DNA from: Pontibacter ummariensis
GTDB taxonomy: Bacteria; Bacteroidota; Bacteroidia; Cytophagales; Hymenobacteraceae
Assembly: GCF_900188175.1 (NCBI RefSeq)
Contig: NZ_FZOQ01000002.1
Location: forward strand, 186,001-250,000
DNA: 64,000 bases
Direction: 5' to 3'
This document shows positions 44,573-52,835 of this stretch, in pieces. A model generated the notes under the pieces. That model had not been told where the DNA came from. It ran no database searches and saw only the letters and a list, made by a program, of their open reading frames with translations. Both the position numbers and the translations under genes were made by a program. Position 1 is the first letter of the stretch. Every line of letters starts with the position of its first letter.

Positions 44573-45580
44573 TTAAACCGATGCTAATTTCTGGTCGGTC
44601 ACCAGGTCCTGGAAAAGACGGTAAGCTTTGCCCGACTCCAGGGTTTCTGTTGCCAGGGCAACGGCCTCTTGTATTTCCAGCTCAGGCTTGGCGCATTGCA
44701 GGGCCATGCCCGCATTCGCCGAAACGACGGACTTTTGAGCAGCAGTACCTTCCCCTTTCAGCACGCGTACAAATATCTCGGCCGATTCCTCCACCCCTGC
44801 GCCGCCTTTTATCTGCTCGTGCTGTAAACGCGGCAGGTTCAGGGCCTCCGCATCCAGTAACATCTCCTTACGGTCAGAGATCACCTTAAAAGGACTTGTG
44901 AGCGATACCTCATCATAGCCGTCCAGGGTGTGAATGATGCTGAAATGGGTATCTGTTTGCTGATAAAGATAACCATACATGCGGGCTAGCTCCAAACTAA
45001 ACACGCCCACCATCTGCCGTTTCGGGAAAGCCGGGTTCACCATCGGGCCCAGCATGTTAAAGAAGGTCTTGACACCCAGATCCCGGCGGATAGGTCCTAC
45101 ATTCTTCATGGCCGGGTGGAAAAGGGGCGCGTGCAGGAAACAGATGTTATACTTATCGATGCTACGCTCCAGCTTATCGGTGTCTGTCGTGAAGTTGACA
45201 CCCAGTGCCTCCAGAACGTTAGAGGAGCCGCAGGAAGAAGAAACACCGTAGTTACCGTGCTTGGCCACCGGAACGCCTGCCGCTGCCACAACAAAAGAAG
45301 AGAGGGTAGAAATGTTAAACGTGTCTTTCCCATCGCCTCCTGTACCACAGAGGTCTATGGGGTTGTAAGCATCCAGGTCTACCCGATGGCACAGGTCCAG
45401 CAGGGCATTGCGGAAGCCCTCCAACTCTTCCACGGTAATGCTGCGCATCATATACACCGTCAGGAAGCTGGAGATCTGGCTTTGGTTGTACTTGCCGGCC
45501 GTAACGTTTACCAGCACCTCCCGCGCCTGCTCTTTGGTCAGGGTCTTGTGCTCAAATAAGTGATTTAGTATCTCTTTCAT
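44573..45580 (-). CDS. trpD: Anthranilate phosphoribosyltransferase
   Basis: The protein has 335 residues. DLCGTGGDGKDTFNIST binds PRPP, VAKHGNYGVSSSCGSSNVLEALG is the glycine-rich region, and GPMVNPAFPKRQMVGVF binds anthranilate. It begins 105 bases after trpG, the widest gap in this operon apart from the leader. Confidence 0.96.
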   Translation of the reverse strand: MKEILNHLFEHKTLTKEQAREVLVNVTAGKYNQSQISSFLTVYMMRSITVEELEGFRNALLDLCHRVDLDAYNPIDLCGTGGDGKDTFNISTLSSFVVAAAGVPVAKHGNYGVSSSCGSSNVLEALGVNFTTDTDKLERSIDKYNICFLHAPLFHPAMKNVGPIRRDLGVKTFFNMLGPMVNPAFPKRQMVGVFSLELARMYGYLYQQTDTHFSIIHTLDGYDEVSLTSPFKVISDRKEMLLDAEALNLPRLQHEQIKGGAGVEESAEIFVRVLKGEGTAAQKSVVSANAGMALQCAKPELEIQEAVALATETLESGKAYRLFQDLVTDQKLASV

Positions 45581-45609
45581 GTTTGATAGACAAATGACTT
45601 TTGGATAAA

Positions 45610-45667
45610 AGACAAAGGAACTTTTGCTAGATTTTTCTCTTCAGGAGAAGTCTTTTGTCCTTTGTCT
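45610..45667. repeat. AGACAAAGGA ... TCCTTTGTCT inverted repeat in the trpG-trpD spacer
   Basis: A perfect 10-base inverted repeat (45610-45619 and 45658-45667) encloses a second small stem TTCTC/GAGAA. It can fold in the trp mRNA and resembles elements in the arg and hisC-hisB spacers. Confidence 0.6.
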
Positions 45668-45685
45668 ACATATCTTTCTTCCGGC

Positions 45686-46249
45686 CTAGCTTTCCAGCCA
45701 GTTCTTTATGATTTCCTTGCCATGGTCGGTTAGTACAGACTCCGGGTGGAACTGCACGCCTCGCACATCGTGCTCTTTGTGGCGCAGGGCCATGATGTGG
45801 CCATGGGAGTCTATCGCAGTTGGTATCAGGCACTCCGGCAGCTCCTTCTCCACCAGCCAGGAATGGTAACGACCGGTGCCGAAAGAAGCTGGCAGGTCTT
45901 TGAACAGAGGCTCATCCTCACTCACCACATTTACTGGCGTCGCCACACCATGCCACACCTCGTTACTGTTAAACAGCTTCCCGCCGTACACCTCCCCTAT
46001 CGCCTGATGCCCCAGGCACACGCCAAAAAGGCTTTTGCTGGAACCGTATGTGCGGATGATGTCTTTGAGTAAGCCTGCCTCGTCGGGAATACCCGGACCA
46101 GGGGAAAGCATGATCTTTTTAAACTTGCCGACTTCCTCTAAGGTGATCTTGTCGTTGCGGCGCACGGTTACCTCTGCCCCCAGCTCCTGTAGCAGGTGCA
46201 CAAGGTTGTAGGTAAACGAATCGTAGTTATCTATTACTAAAACTTCCAT
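45686..46249 (-). CDS. trpG: Anthranilate synthase glutaminase component
   Basis: The protein has 187 residues. The class I glutaminase nucleophile is Cys in SLFGVCLGHQAIG, and GVQFHPESVLT has the His-Glu pair. It delivers ammonia to TrpE and could also serve p-aminobenzoate synthesis. It begins 1 base after the trpE stop. Confidence 0.94.
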   Translation of the reverse strand: MEVLVIDNYDSFTYNLVHLLQELGAEVTVRRNDKITLEEVGKFKKIMLSPGPGIPDEAGLLKDIIRTYGSSKSLFGVCLGHQAIGEVYGGKLFNSNEVWHGVATPVNVVSEDEPLFKDLPASFGTGRYHSWLVEKELPECLIPTAIDSHGHIMALRHKEHDVRGVQFHPESVLTDHGKEIIKNWLES

Positions 46250-46250
46250 G

Positions 46251-47660
46251 TTAGTTGATCTCCTGTGCTAGTGATAATGCTTTTCGCAGGGCCATTAGTT
46301 TATTATCCACCTCCTGCAGCTCATTTTCCGGCTTCGATGCTGCCACAATGCCCGCACCTGCCTGGTAGAAGAGCTTGTAATCCTTGCTCAGGAAAGAGCG
46401 GATCATGATGGCGCTGTTGAAGTTGCCGTTGAAGTCGAGGAAGCCGATGCAGCCCCCGTAAAAGGCACGGTTGCTGTTTTCGTAGCGGTCTATCAGCTGC
46501 ATGGCCATGTGCTTCGGCGCTCCGGATAAAGTACCTGCCGGGAAAGTGCTGGCTACCATCTGCAGGGAATCTTCCTGCTTGTGTAAAGTGCCGGACACTT
46601 TCGATACCAGGTGAATGACGTGTGAGTAGAACTGTATCTCCCGGAAGGTCTCCACCTGTACGCTGTGTCCGTTGCGGCTCAGATCGTTGCGGGCCAGGTC
46701 CACCAGCATCACGTGCTCCGCGTTTTCCTTCGGGTCGGCCAACAGCTTCTCAGCGAGTGCTGCATCTGCTGCGTCATCCCCTGTCCGGCGGAAAGTGCCC
46801 GCGATCGGGAAGATACTGGCCTTTTTGTCTTTGATCACCAGCTGGGCCTCCGGCGAAGAACCGAAAATCTTGAAGCTGCCGTAGTCGAAATAAAAGAGAT
46901 AAGGGGAAGGGTTGATAGAGCGCAAAGCCCGGTACACATTAAACTCATCTCCCTGGAAGGCCTGTTCAAATCTTCTGGAAAGCACAAGCTGGAACACATC
47001 CCCCCGGAAGCAGTGCTGCATGGCCTTCTCGATGTTCTTCAAAAAGTCCTCGCTGCTGATGTTGTAAGCTTCCTCTCCTACTGTATTAAAGGTATAGCTG
47101 GGGATATTGCGGCTGTTCAGCAGGGCCTCCAGCTGGGCAATTCCTTCGTTATCTGCCGGACCATAGCTGTGGGAGAAAATGTAGGCTTCGTTGGTGAAGT
47201 GGTTGATGGCGATGATGTAGCGGTACACCGCATAGTACAGATCCGGAATTTGCTGGCGGTCAGGACGCAGGTTAAGGTCTATGTCTTCGTAGTAGCGCAC
47301 CGCATCGTAGTTCATGTAGCCAAACAAGCCATTGTTGATGAAGCTAAAACCGTTCTCCTCCACCTCAAAGCTCTGGGAAAAAGCAGCCAGGCGGGAGGGT
47401 ACGTTTACCTCTTCCGTTATGGGGGTCTGCTGTACTGTACCATCCGGGAAGGACTCCGTCAAGAGTTCGTTTTCGGCCTTGATGCTGGCCATCGGGCTGC
47501 AGCAAATGTAGGAGAAGCTGTTCTCGGCCCCGTGATAGTCGGAGCTTTCCAGCAGTATGCTGTTCGGGTACTGGTCCCGGAGTTTGAGGTACACGCTCAC
47601 GGGGGTCAGGGTGTCGGCCAGGAGGCGCTTATACGTGGTACTGATCTGATACTTTTTCAT
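46251..47660 (-). CDS. trpE: Anthranilate synthase component I
   Basis: The protein has 469 residues from the ATG at 47660-47658. The open frame continues 105 bases further, but that part overlaps the leader ORF and the attenuator terminator. LLESSDYHGAENSFSYI near residue 38 is the Trp feedback (LLESxx) element. FGSSPEAQLV, AGTFRRTGDD, VDLARNDLSRN and STFPAGTLSGAPK form the chorismate site. It makes anthranilate from chorismate. Confidence 0.96.
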   Translation of the reverse strand: MKKYQISTTYKRLLADTLTPVSVYLKLRDQYPNSILLESSDYHGAENSFSYICCSPMASIKAENELLTESFPDGTVQQTPITEEVNVPSRLAAFSQSFEVEENGFSFINNGLFGYMNYDAVRYYEDIDLNLRPDRQQIPDLYYAVYRYIIAINHFTNEAYIFSHSYGPADNEGIAQLEALLNSRNIPSYTFNTVGEEAYNISSEDFLKNIEKAMQHCFRGDVFQLVLSRRFEQAFQGDEFNVYRALRSINPSPYLFYFDYGSFKIFGSSPEAQLVIKDKKASIFPIAGTFRRTGDDAADAALAEKLLADPKENAEHVMLVDLARNDLSRNGHSVQVETFREIQFYSHVIHLVSKVSGTLHKQEDSLQMVASTFPAGTLSGAPKHMAMQLIDRYENSNRAFYGGCIGFLDFNGNFNSAIMIRSFLSKDYKLFYQAGAGIVAASKPENELQEVDNKLMALRKALSLAQEIN

Positions 47661-47683
47661 CACCTTGCTGTGGGTTAAAAATA

Positions 47684-47718
47684 AAAAGCCCGCTGTTCGT
47701 CGTGAGCAGCGGGCTTTT
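47684..47718 (-). terminator. Attenuator terminator of the trp operon (3:4 stem)
   Basis: On the minus strand AAAAGCCCGCTG pairs perfectly with CAGCGGGCTTTT (12 pairs) over an 11-base loop, followed by TTATTTTT. It lies 24 bases after the trp leader stop and 24 before the trpE ATG. Its left side, GCTGCTCACG (47710-47701), can instead pair 9 of 10 with CGTGAACAGC (47776-47767). Confidence 0.93.
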
Positions 47719-47742
47719 ATACCTTTATCGTTCTTGCTGATT

Positions 47743-47826
47743 CTACTTCTGTTTGTATATAGCAATGCTGTTCACGTTATGTTCTGTAACGTGCCACCAC
47801 CATGCTGTATGAAGATTTTGAACCAT
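47743..47826 (-). CDS. trpL: Tryptophan operon leader peptide
   Basis: A 27-codon ORF (ATG 47826-47824, TAG 47745-47743) has Trp-Trp-Trp at residues 9-11. Directly after the TGG codons, CACGTTA (47793-47787) pairs with TAACGTG (47779-47773), a perfect 7-base-pair 1:2 pause stem. The second arm extends to CGTGAACAGC, which pairs with the terminator's left arm as the 2:3 antiterminator. A ribosome stalled on the Trp codons would cover arm 1 and release arm 2. All three mutually exclusive stems are visible, so this is a textbook attenuator. The leader starts about 40 bases after the predicted transcription start. Confidence 0.94.
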   Translation of the reverse strand: MVQNLHTAWWWHVTEHNVNSIAIYKQK

Positions 47827-47873
47827 CTGATCTTGTCTTTTCAATAATGGGGAGTTTTTCCCTCTCTCTGTTG

Positions 47874-47904
47874 CAAATGTAAAGGCTAAATCTGCAAGAG
47901 CAAA
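47874..47904 (-). promoter_or_regulatory. Promoter of the trp operon
   Basis: TTTG (47904-47901), exactly 19 bases, TACATTTG (47881-47874): a perfect Bacteroidota promoter. The predicted start is near 47867. Confidence 0.85.
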
Positions 47905-47922
47905 TATATTTGTAAAATATTT

Positions 47923-49413
47923 TTACTCTCCTGTTACGCCTAAGCCACCTTCCTCCTCTTCCTGCTGCACCAGGGCGTCTGTTTCTACCAGGCCACAGGT
48001 ATTGCGTATCAGGCTGTCGTAAAAGGTGATGGCCTGGTGGAAACCCTCTACCGACATCCGCTCATTTGCATTATGCACCAACTTGGCGTTCTCCCGGTTT
48101 ACCACCTGGGGTGCAAAGCGGAATATGTTATCCGTTAGATTGGTATAATGCTTGGCATCGCTGGAGCCTGGGAACAAAGCAGGCACCACCATCACGCCCG
48201 GGTATGTCTCGTGTATGGAGGCTTTTAAGGCTTTGTAGACTGCTGTGTTCGTTTCTGTGATCTGCGACGGTGGGGTGTACACGCCATGCACTTCTACATT
48301 TACCCGCTCGTCGCGTACCACTTTACGCACATGCGCTATCACCGATTCCCTGTCTTCCCCATTCAGGATCCTGATATTGACGATAGCACTTGCCTCCCTT
48401 GGCAACACGTTGTACTTTTCGCCAGCCTCCATTACCGTGGGCGACATGATGGTACGGATCAGGGCATTGGTCGCCTGGTCTTTGGCCAGCATCTTCAGCA
48501 CCTTGCCCTTAAACAGCCCGTAGTGCCGCATCGCAAACTTATACTTCCCTCCTAACTCCCCGGCCAGGGTATTCAGGGTTTCCTTGGTTGTCGGGATCAT
48601 GCGGGGCTTGAACGGCTTGTTGTGTAACCTAGTCAGCGCCCGGCTTAGTACGTAGATAGGTGTTTCTTTAGGTGGTGCAGAAGAGTGTCCGCCAACGCCC
48701 TGCACGGTCAACTTTAGGTTGATATTCCCTTTGGCAGCCGTGCCAATCAATGCCACCGGATCTTTTAACCCCGGCACCACATCCTCTGCTACAGCAAGGC
48801 CCTCATCAAAGATAGCCTCCAGTTGTACGCCCTGCTCTTCTAAGTATTCGTTGATCTTGCCGGCTCCGGCATAGCCCCCTACTTCCTCGTCGTGTCCAAA
48901 TGCCAGGTATATGGTGCGGTCCGGTGCGTAGCCCTGCTCCAGTTGTTGCTCTACGGCCTCCATCATGGCGATCACCCGGTACTTGTCGTCCATGGTGCCA
49001 CGCCCCCACACGTAGCCCTCCTTTATAATGCCTTTATACGGGTGCTCTTTCCAATCGTCCTCGGAGGCTTTCTCCACGGGCACGACATCCAGGTGGGCGC
49101 TTAGCAGAATGGGTTTCAGGTCCGGATTATTCCCTTGCCAGGTAAAAAGCAGGCTGTACTCGTTGATGACTGTTTTCTGAAGGCGGTCATGTAACAGAGG
49201 GAAGGCCTGCTCCAGGTAGTCGTGCAACTTCAGGAACTCCTCGTACCTGAAATCGTCCTTATTCACGGTAGAGACGGTTTCGAAAGTGACCGCCCTGGAT
49301 AACTTTTGTACTGCTGGTGTTAAAGAGGTGGTATCAGGAACCTCTCCTGCTGATGCATTAGTAAAATTTAACATGGTACTGAAACAAAGAATGGGCAGGA
49401 AAGGGTTCTTCAT
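47923..49413 (-). CDS. Secreted M20 family metallopeptidase (carboxypeptidase PM20D1-like)
   Basis: The protein has 496 residues. A signal peptide covers about residues 1-22. Metal ligands are His107/Asp109 (SAHLDVVPVE), Asp142-143 (GRGTMDDK) and Glu176-177 (GHDEEVGG), with a dimerisation domain in the middle. The length and HLDVVP/MDDK pattern fit the PM20D1/carboxypeptidase S branch rather than ArgE. It is probably periplasmic and probably trims peptides or N-acyl amino acids. Confidence 0.86.
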   Translation of the reverse strand: MKNPFLPILCFSTMLNFTNASAGEVPDTTSLTPAVQKLSRAVTFETVSTVNKDDFRYEEFLKLHDYLEQAFPLLHDRLQKTVINEYSLLFTWQGNNPDLKPILLSAHLDVVPVEKASEDDWKEHPYKGIIKEGYVWGRGTMDDKYRVIAMMEAVEQQLEQGYAPDRTIYLAFGHDEEVGGYAGAGKINEYLEEQGVQLEAIFDEGLAVAEDVVPGLKDPVALIGTAAKGNINLKLTVQGVGGHSSAPPKETPIYVLSRALTRLHNKPFKPRMIPTTKETLNTLAGELGGKYKFAMRHYGLFKGKVLKMLAKDQATNALIRTIMSPTVMEAGEKYNVLPREASAIVNIRILNGEDRESVIAHVRKVVRDERVNVEVHGVYTPPSQITETNTAVYKALKASIHETYPGVMVVPALFPGSSDAKHYTNLTDNIFRFAPQVVNRENAKLVHNANERMSVEGFHQAITFYDSLIRNTCGLVETDALVQQEEEEGGLGVTGE

Positions 49414-49722
49414 ATTTTGTTATTAATCTTGGAATTAAAAGAAAGCAGATTTCCAGTTATGGGAACGCAGCTCAAGTACTATACCAAAGGTCCGCTACAA
49501 TTAAGAACGTAAAGAACTGCAAACCTGATGCTTTCAGCAGAAAGAAAGCTAAAACAAAGGGGAAGGCTTGATTTTTGCTCCTTTCATTCCAACAGGACCA
49601 GAAGGCGTATTTTGCACTGCCTTGTGTACCGTACTAACAGGAAGGAAGCCGGTAAAGTTTGATTTTTACCGATATCAATCCTTATTTTTGTAGTCCTCTT
49701 GCTAACAAAAGTATAGGCTTTA
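49414..49722. other. 309-base non-coding stretch
   Basis: It contains a CATTCCAACAGGACC motif near 49585-49600 (relative of the one at 4504-4518) and, at its right end, the promoter of the next gene. No gene or RNA was recognised. Confidence 0.5.
49658..49690 (+). promoter_or_regulatory. Promoter of the small STAS-like gene
   Basis: TTTG (49658-49661), 21 bases, TATTTTTG (49683-49690), 32 bases before the ATG. Confidence 0.75.
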
Positions 49723-50130
49723 ATGGAATTTGCTAGAAAGGAATTACTTTTCAGGGACAGTTACATTGTAATAGAATATAACCCGGCTGATGATTGGATC
49801 TATGCCAATTGGCGCGGCTATAACAACTATGACACCGTAACAGCAGGATGTGAGCGGATACTGGAGTGCCTGGAACATTACCGGGTTACGAAGGTATTGA
49901 ACGATAATTCGAACCTCGAAGGAATCTGGTCTGGTGCCTCTAAGTGGGTAGGACAGGACTGGCTCCCCCGCATGCGGCAGGCAGGGCTCCTCCACTTTGC
50001 CTGGGTCTACTCCCCTAGTACCCTCGGCCGTCTTTCTACCGATAAGTCTATTAAACACACCACAGAGACAGACATCGTTAAAACCTTTGAAACGATTGAG
50101 GCTGCAGAGGATTGGCTGAGGCTAAGCTAA
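49723..50130 (+). CDS. Small SpoIIAA/STAS-like protein, unknown function
   Basis: The protein has 135 residues. Alternating strands and helices with WIYANWRGYNNYDTVTAGCERILECL and KVLNDNSNLEG suggest the SpoIIAA/STAS-like fold common in Cytophagales, where such proteins occur as orphans. Two Trp-rich segments (WIYANW, WVGQDWLP) stand out. It has its own promoter and no partner gene. The fold guess is tentative. Confidence 0.5.
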   Translation: MEFARKELLFRDSYIVIEYNPADDWIYANWRGYNNYDTVTAGCERILECLEHYRVTKVLNDNSNLEGIWSGASKWVGQDWLPRMRQAGLLHFAWVYSPSTLGRLSTDKSIKHTTETDIVKTFETIEAAEDWLRLS

Positions 50131-50199
50131 GCACAAGGCATAAGTCATTGCAAGTCTTCCTGTTACCGTTCGCCTGATCTTACGTAGCGAAGGCTTTTC

Positions 50200-50360
50200 C
50201 ATAGAGGTTACTTTGCGCTTCATTTCTGGGGTAGGACACCTGCTTTAGAGAGGACGCGTTTTCTCCCTTAGCGCTGCTGGAGGCAGGGCCCTCGATTTCG
50301 TTTCCTGACAGGGATGGGTCCTGGTGCATCACAGAAAAACTGGGTAGGCTTTTTTTATGG
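50200..50360. repeat. Degenerate dispersed repeat, copy A
   Basis: The stretch TGCGCTTCATTTCTGGGGTAGG, then GAGGACGCGTTTTCTCCC and TAGCGCTG, ends in GAAAAACTGGG and T7. The same blocks in the same order, about two thirds identical, occur at about 59608-59775. GGGCCCTCGATT appears here and again at about 59942. It lies in a 490-base non-coding gap (50131-50620). Confidence 0.55.
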
Positions 50361-50571
50361 ATCAGCAAGCGGCTCTACTCTGTCATCACTCTCTACCCTG
50401 TCCTCTCTATTTTCTTGTCACTTTGCGCTTTGCTAGAAAGCAATCGGAGATTCACAAAATGGTGTCTCCCCAAGGATCAAGGTGAAAGGATAGCATAAGA
50501 GTCGGCGAGCCAAAAGCTAAATAAGTGCTTTACCTTTTTCAAATTACAGCTATAGGCGATACAGGAAAAAC

Positions 50572-50600
50572 AAAAGGCCCGGCTTTTCACCGGGCCTTTT
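50572..50600 (-). terminator. Terminator of the hisGDCB operon
   Basis: AAAAGGCCCGG pairs perfectly with CCGGGCCTTTT over a 7-base loop and is followed on the minus strand by GTTTTTCC. It lies 20 bases after the hisB stop. Confidence 0.88.
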
Positions 50601-50620
50601 AGGCGTGCATGCGTTATCTT

Positions 50621-51721
50621 TTATAAAACACCTTTGGTACTCGGTATGGAAGTATCCTGCAAATCTCGTTCTACTGCCATGCGAATGGCACGGGCAAAGG
50701 CCTTAAAAATTGCTTCGATCTTATGATGTTCATTCTGCCCCTCTACCTTCACGTTTAGGTTCGATTTGGAGGTGTCGCTGAAAGATTTGAAGAAGTGGAA
50801 AAACATTTCTGTAGGCATATCCCCTACTTTTTCGCGCTTAAACTCTCCTTCCCAAACAGCCCAGGGTCTGCCACTGAAGTCAATGGCAACCTGGGCCAGC
50901 GTTTCGTCCATGGGCAGCAGGAAAAAGCCGTAACGGCTGATGCCCCGCTTATCGCCCAGTGCCTGCAGGAAAGCTTCGCCTAAAGCCAGGCCTGTGTCTT
51001 CGATGGTATGGTGCTCGTCAATATGCAGGTCCCCTTTTACCTGTATCTTCAGGTCCAGCTTGCCGTGCTTGGCCACTTGTTCCAGCATGTGGTCAAAAAA
51101 GCCAAGGCCTGTTTTGATGTCCATTTTGCCAGTTCCATCGAGGTTCAACTCTACCAGGATGTCTGTTTCGGAAGTACTGCGTCTTACCGTAGCACTGCGG
51201 GTAGAAGGGCTTTTCAAAAAGCGATAGATCTCATCCCAGTCGTTCGTGCTTAGCGCGGCACCTTCGGCTTTTGTATCGCCGATAAAAATTGCTTTCGCAC
51301 CCAAATTCTGCGCCAGCTTTACATCCGTCTGCCTGTCCCCGATCACATAGCTGTTCGCCAGGTCATACTCACCTGCGAGGTAACGCTTCATCATGCCGAC
51401 GCCAGGCTTGCGTGTCGCCAGTCCCTCGTGCTCAAAGCTACGGTCAATGAGGATGTCGTCGAATTTAATCCCCTCACTCTCGAGCACTTCCAGCATCTTG
51501 TTCTGGTAAGGCCAGAAAGTATCTTCCGGGTAAGAGTCGGTGCCAAGGCCATCCTGGTTCGTAACCATCACGAACTCGTAGTCCAGCTCCTTAAAAATGC
51601 GGGCCATGTTACTGATGGACTTGGGAATGAAGGCAAACTTCTCAAAGGAGTCCACCTGAAAATCCGTCTTCGGCTCCACTAAGATGGTCCCGTCACGGTC
51701 TATGAATAATGCTTTTTTCAT
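50621..51721 (-). CDS. hisB: Bifunctional histidinol-phosphatase / imidazoleglycerol-phosphate dehydratase
   Basis: The protein has 366 residues from ATG 51721. The N-terminal HAD phosphatase has [12 protein letters not shown], then [12 protein letters not shown] and [10 protein letters not shown]. The C-terminal dehydratase (from about 175) has [30 protein letters not shown] and [16 protein letters not shown] metal motifs. It carries out two steps of histidine synthesis. It is the last gene of this operon, 70 bases after hisC. Confidence 0.96.
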   Translation of the reverse strand: MKKALFIDRDGTILVEPKTDFQVDSFEKFAFIPKSISNMARIFKELDYEFVMVTNQDGLGTDSYPEDTFWPYQNKMLEVLESEGIKFDDILIDRSFEHEGLATRKPGVGMMKRYLAGEYDLANSYVIGDRQTDVKLAQNLGAKAIFIGDTKAEGAALSTNDWDEIYRFLKSPSTRSATVRRSTSETDILVELNLDGTGKMDIKTGLGFFDHMLEQVAKHGKLDLKIQVKGDLHIDEHHTIEDTGLALGEAFLQALGDKRGISRYGFFLLPMDETLAQVAIDFSGRPWAVWEGEFKREKVGDMPTEMFFHFFKSFSDTSKSNLNVKVEGQNEHHKIEAIFKAFARAIRMAVERDLQDTSIPSTKGVL

Positions 51722-51746
51722 CTTGAGACAATGGATATAGGACAAA

Positions 51747-51774
51747 AGACAAGGGTCTATTGAGGCCTTTGTCT
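51747..51774. repeat. AGACAAGG ... CCTTTGTCT inverted repeat in the hisC-hisB spacer
   Basis: AGACAAGG (51747-51754) and CCTTTGTCT (51766-51774) can pair with one bulge over an 11-base loop. It resembles the trpG-trpD spacer element. Confidence 0.55.
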
Positions 51775-51791
51775 GATAGTCTTTCTTCTGT

Positions 51792-52835
51792 TTAAAACGC
51801 TGCTATGGCTTTGAGTAACTCCTGGTTCTCTTCCAAAGTGCCTACTGTAACACGCAGGCAACCAGAACATCCCGGAACACTGGACCTATTACGAACCACA
51901 ATCCCTTTGTTTAAAAGGGATTTATAAAGGCCATCCGCATCTTTTACTTTAACCAGTATAAAGTTCGCATCAGACGGGTAAACTTTTTCTACGGTAGCCA
52001 ACGTTGGCAGGGCCTGCATCAGGAGTTCGCGCTCCTGCACGATCTCTTCCACCATATCCTGCAAGGCCTCCTGACGTTCCAAAGCCTGTAAAGCAAGCTC
52101 CTGTGTGGCTTCGTTTATGTTGTAGGGCGGCTTTATTTTGTCCAATACCGCAATAATCTCCGGAGAAGCAAAGGCAAGCCCTAAACGCAGGCCCGCCATG
52201 CCCCAGGCCTTGGAAAATGTCTGCAGCACGACCAGGTTGGGAAACTCCTGCAGGCGGGTAGTCCAGCTAGGCGCCTGGGCAAAATCGATGTAGGCTTCGT
52301 CTACGACTACTAAGCCGTTGAAGCTACGCAACAGGTCCTCAATGCTGTCCGGCTCGATCAGGTTTCCGGTCGGGTTATTCGGCGAGCAAACAAAAATGAT
52401 CTTGGTCGTGGGCTTTACCTGCAGCAACACCTCCTCTACCGGCATCTGGTAATCCGGTGTTAATTGCACCGCCTCCAGGGTTACATCATTCAGGTGTGCC
52501 GATACTTCATACATGCCATAAGTAGGCGGCAGGTGCAGCATGCTGTCCTGGCCCGGGCGACACACCATCCGGAAAAGCAGGTCAATGGCCTCGTCGCTGC
52601 CGTTTCCTAAAAAGATCTGCTCCGGCTGCACCCCTTTGATTTCGGCAATGCGCTCCTTCAGTTTTCTTTGGTGCGGGTCGGGGTAACGGTTATAGTTCTC
52701 GCCAGCCAGGCTGCCGAGGTTGTTCTCGTTGGCATCCAGAAATACGCTGGCGGCTCCTTTAAATTCATCACGGGCCGAAGAATAAGGCTTCATCTTCAGC
52801 ACGTTCGGGCGAATGATATCGTTTAGCTTAAACAC
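51792..52835 (-). CDS. hisC: Histidinol-phosphate aminotransferase
   Basis: The protein has 347 residues from a GTG at 52835-52833; the conserved N-terminal [11 protein letters not shown] supports it over the ATG at 52793. The fold is a PLP class I/II aminotransferase, with [15 protein letters not shown] and [14 protein letters not shown] (Schiff-base Lys). It overlaps hisD by 8 bases. Confidence 0.95.
   Translation of the reverse strand: MFKLNDIIRPNVLKMKPYSSARDEFKGAASVFLDANENNLGSLAGENYNRYPDPHQRKLKERIAEIKGVQPEQIFLGNGSDEAIDLLFRMVCRPGQDSMLHLPPTYGMYEVSAHLNDVTLEAVQLTPDYQMPVEEVLLQVKPTTKIIFVCSPNNPTGNLIEPDSIEDLLRSFNGLVVVDEAYIDFAQAPSWTTRLQEFPNLVVLQTFSKAWGMAGLRLGLAFASPEIIAVLDKIKPPYNINEATQELALQALERQEALQDMVEEIVQERELLMQALPTLATVEKVYPSDANFILVKVKDADGLYKSLLNKGIVVRNRSSVPGCSGCLRVTVGTLEENQELLKAIAAF

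Noticed and set aside
46665..47678. Open frame of 337 codons on the plus strand over trpE
   Set aside because: It lies fully antisense to trpE, whose protein has all family motifs; the plus-strand product resembles no family.
47661..47765. Upstream extension of trpE
   Set aside because: It overlaps the trp leader ORF and the terminator; the conserved TrpE start is at 47660.
50180..50368. 62-codon minus-strand frame
   Set aside because: It coincides with repeat copy A; copy B has no intact equivalent frame, so coding is unlikely.
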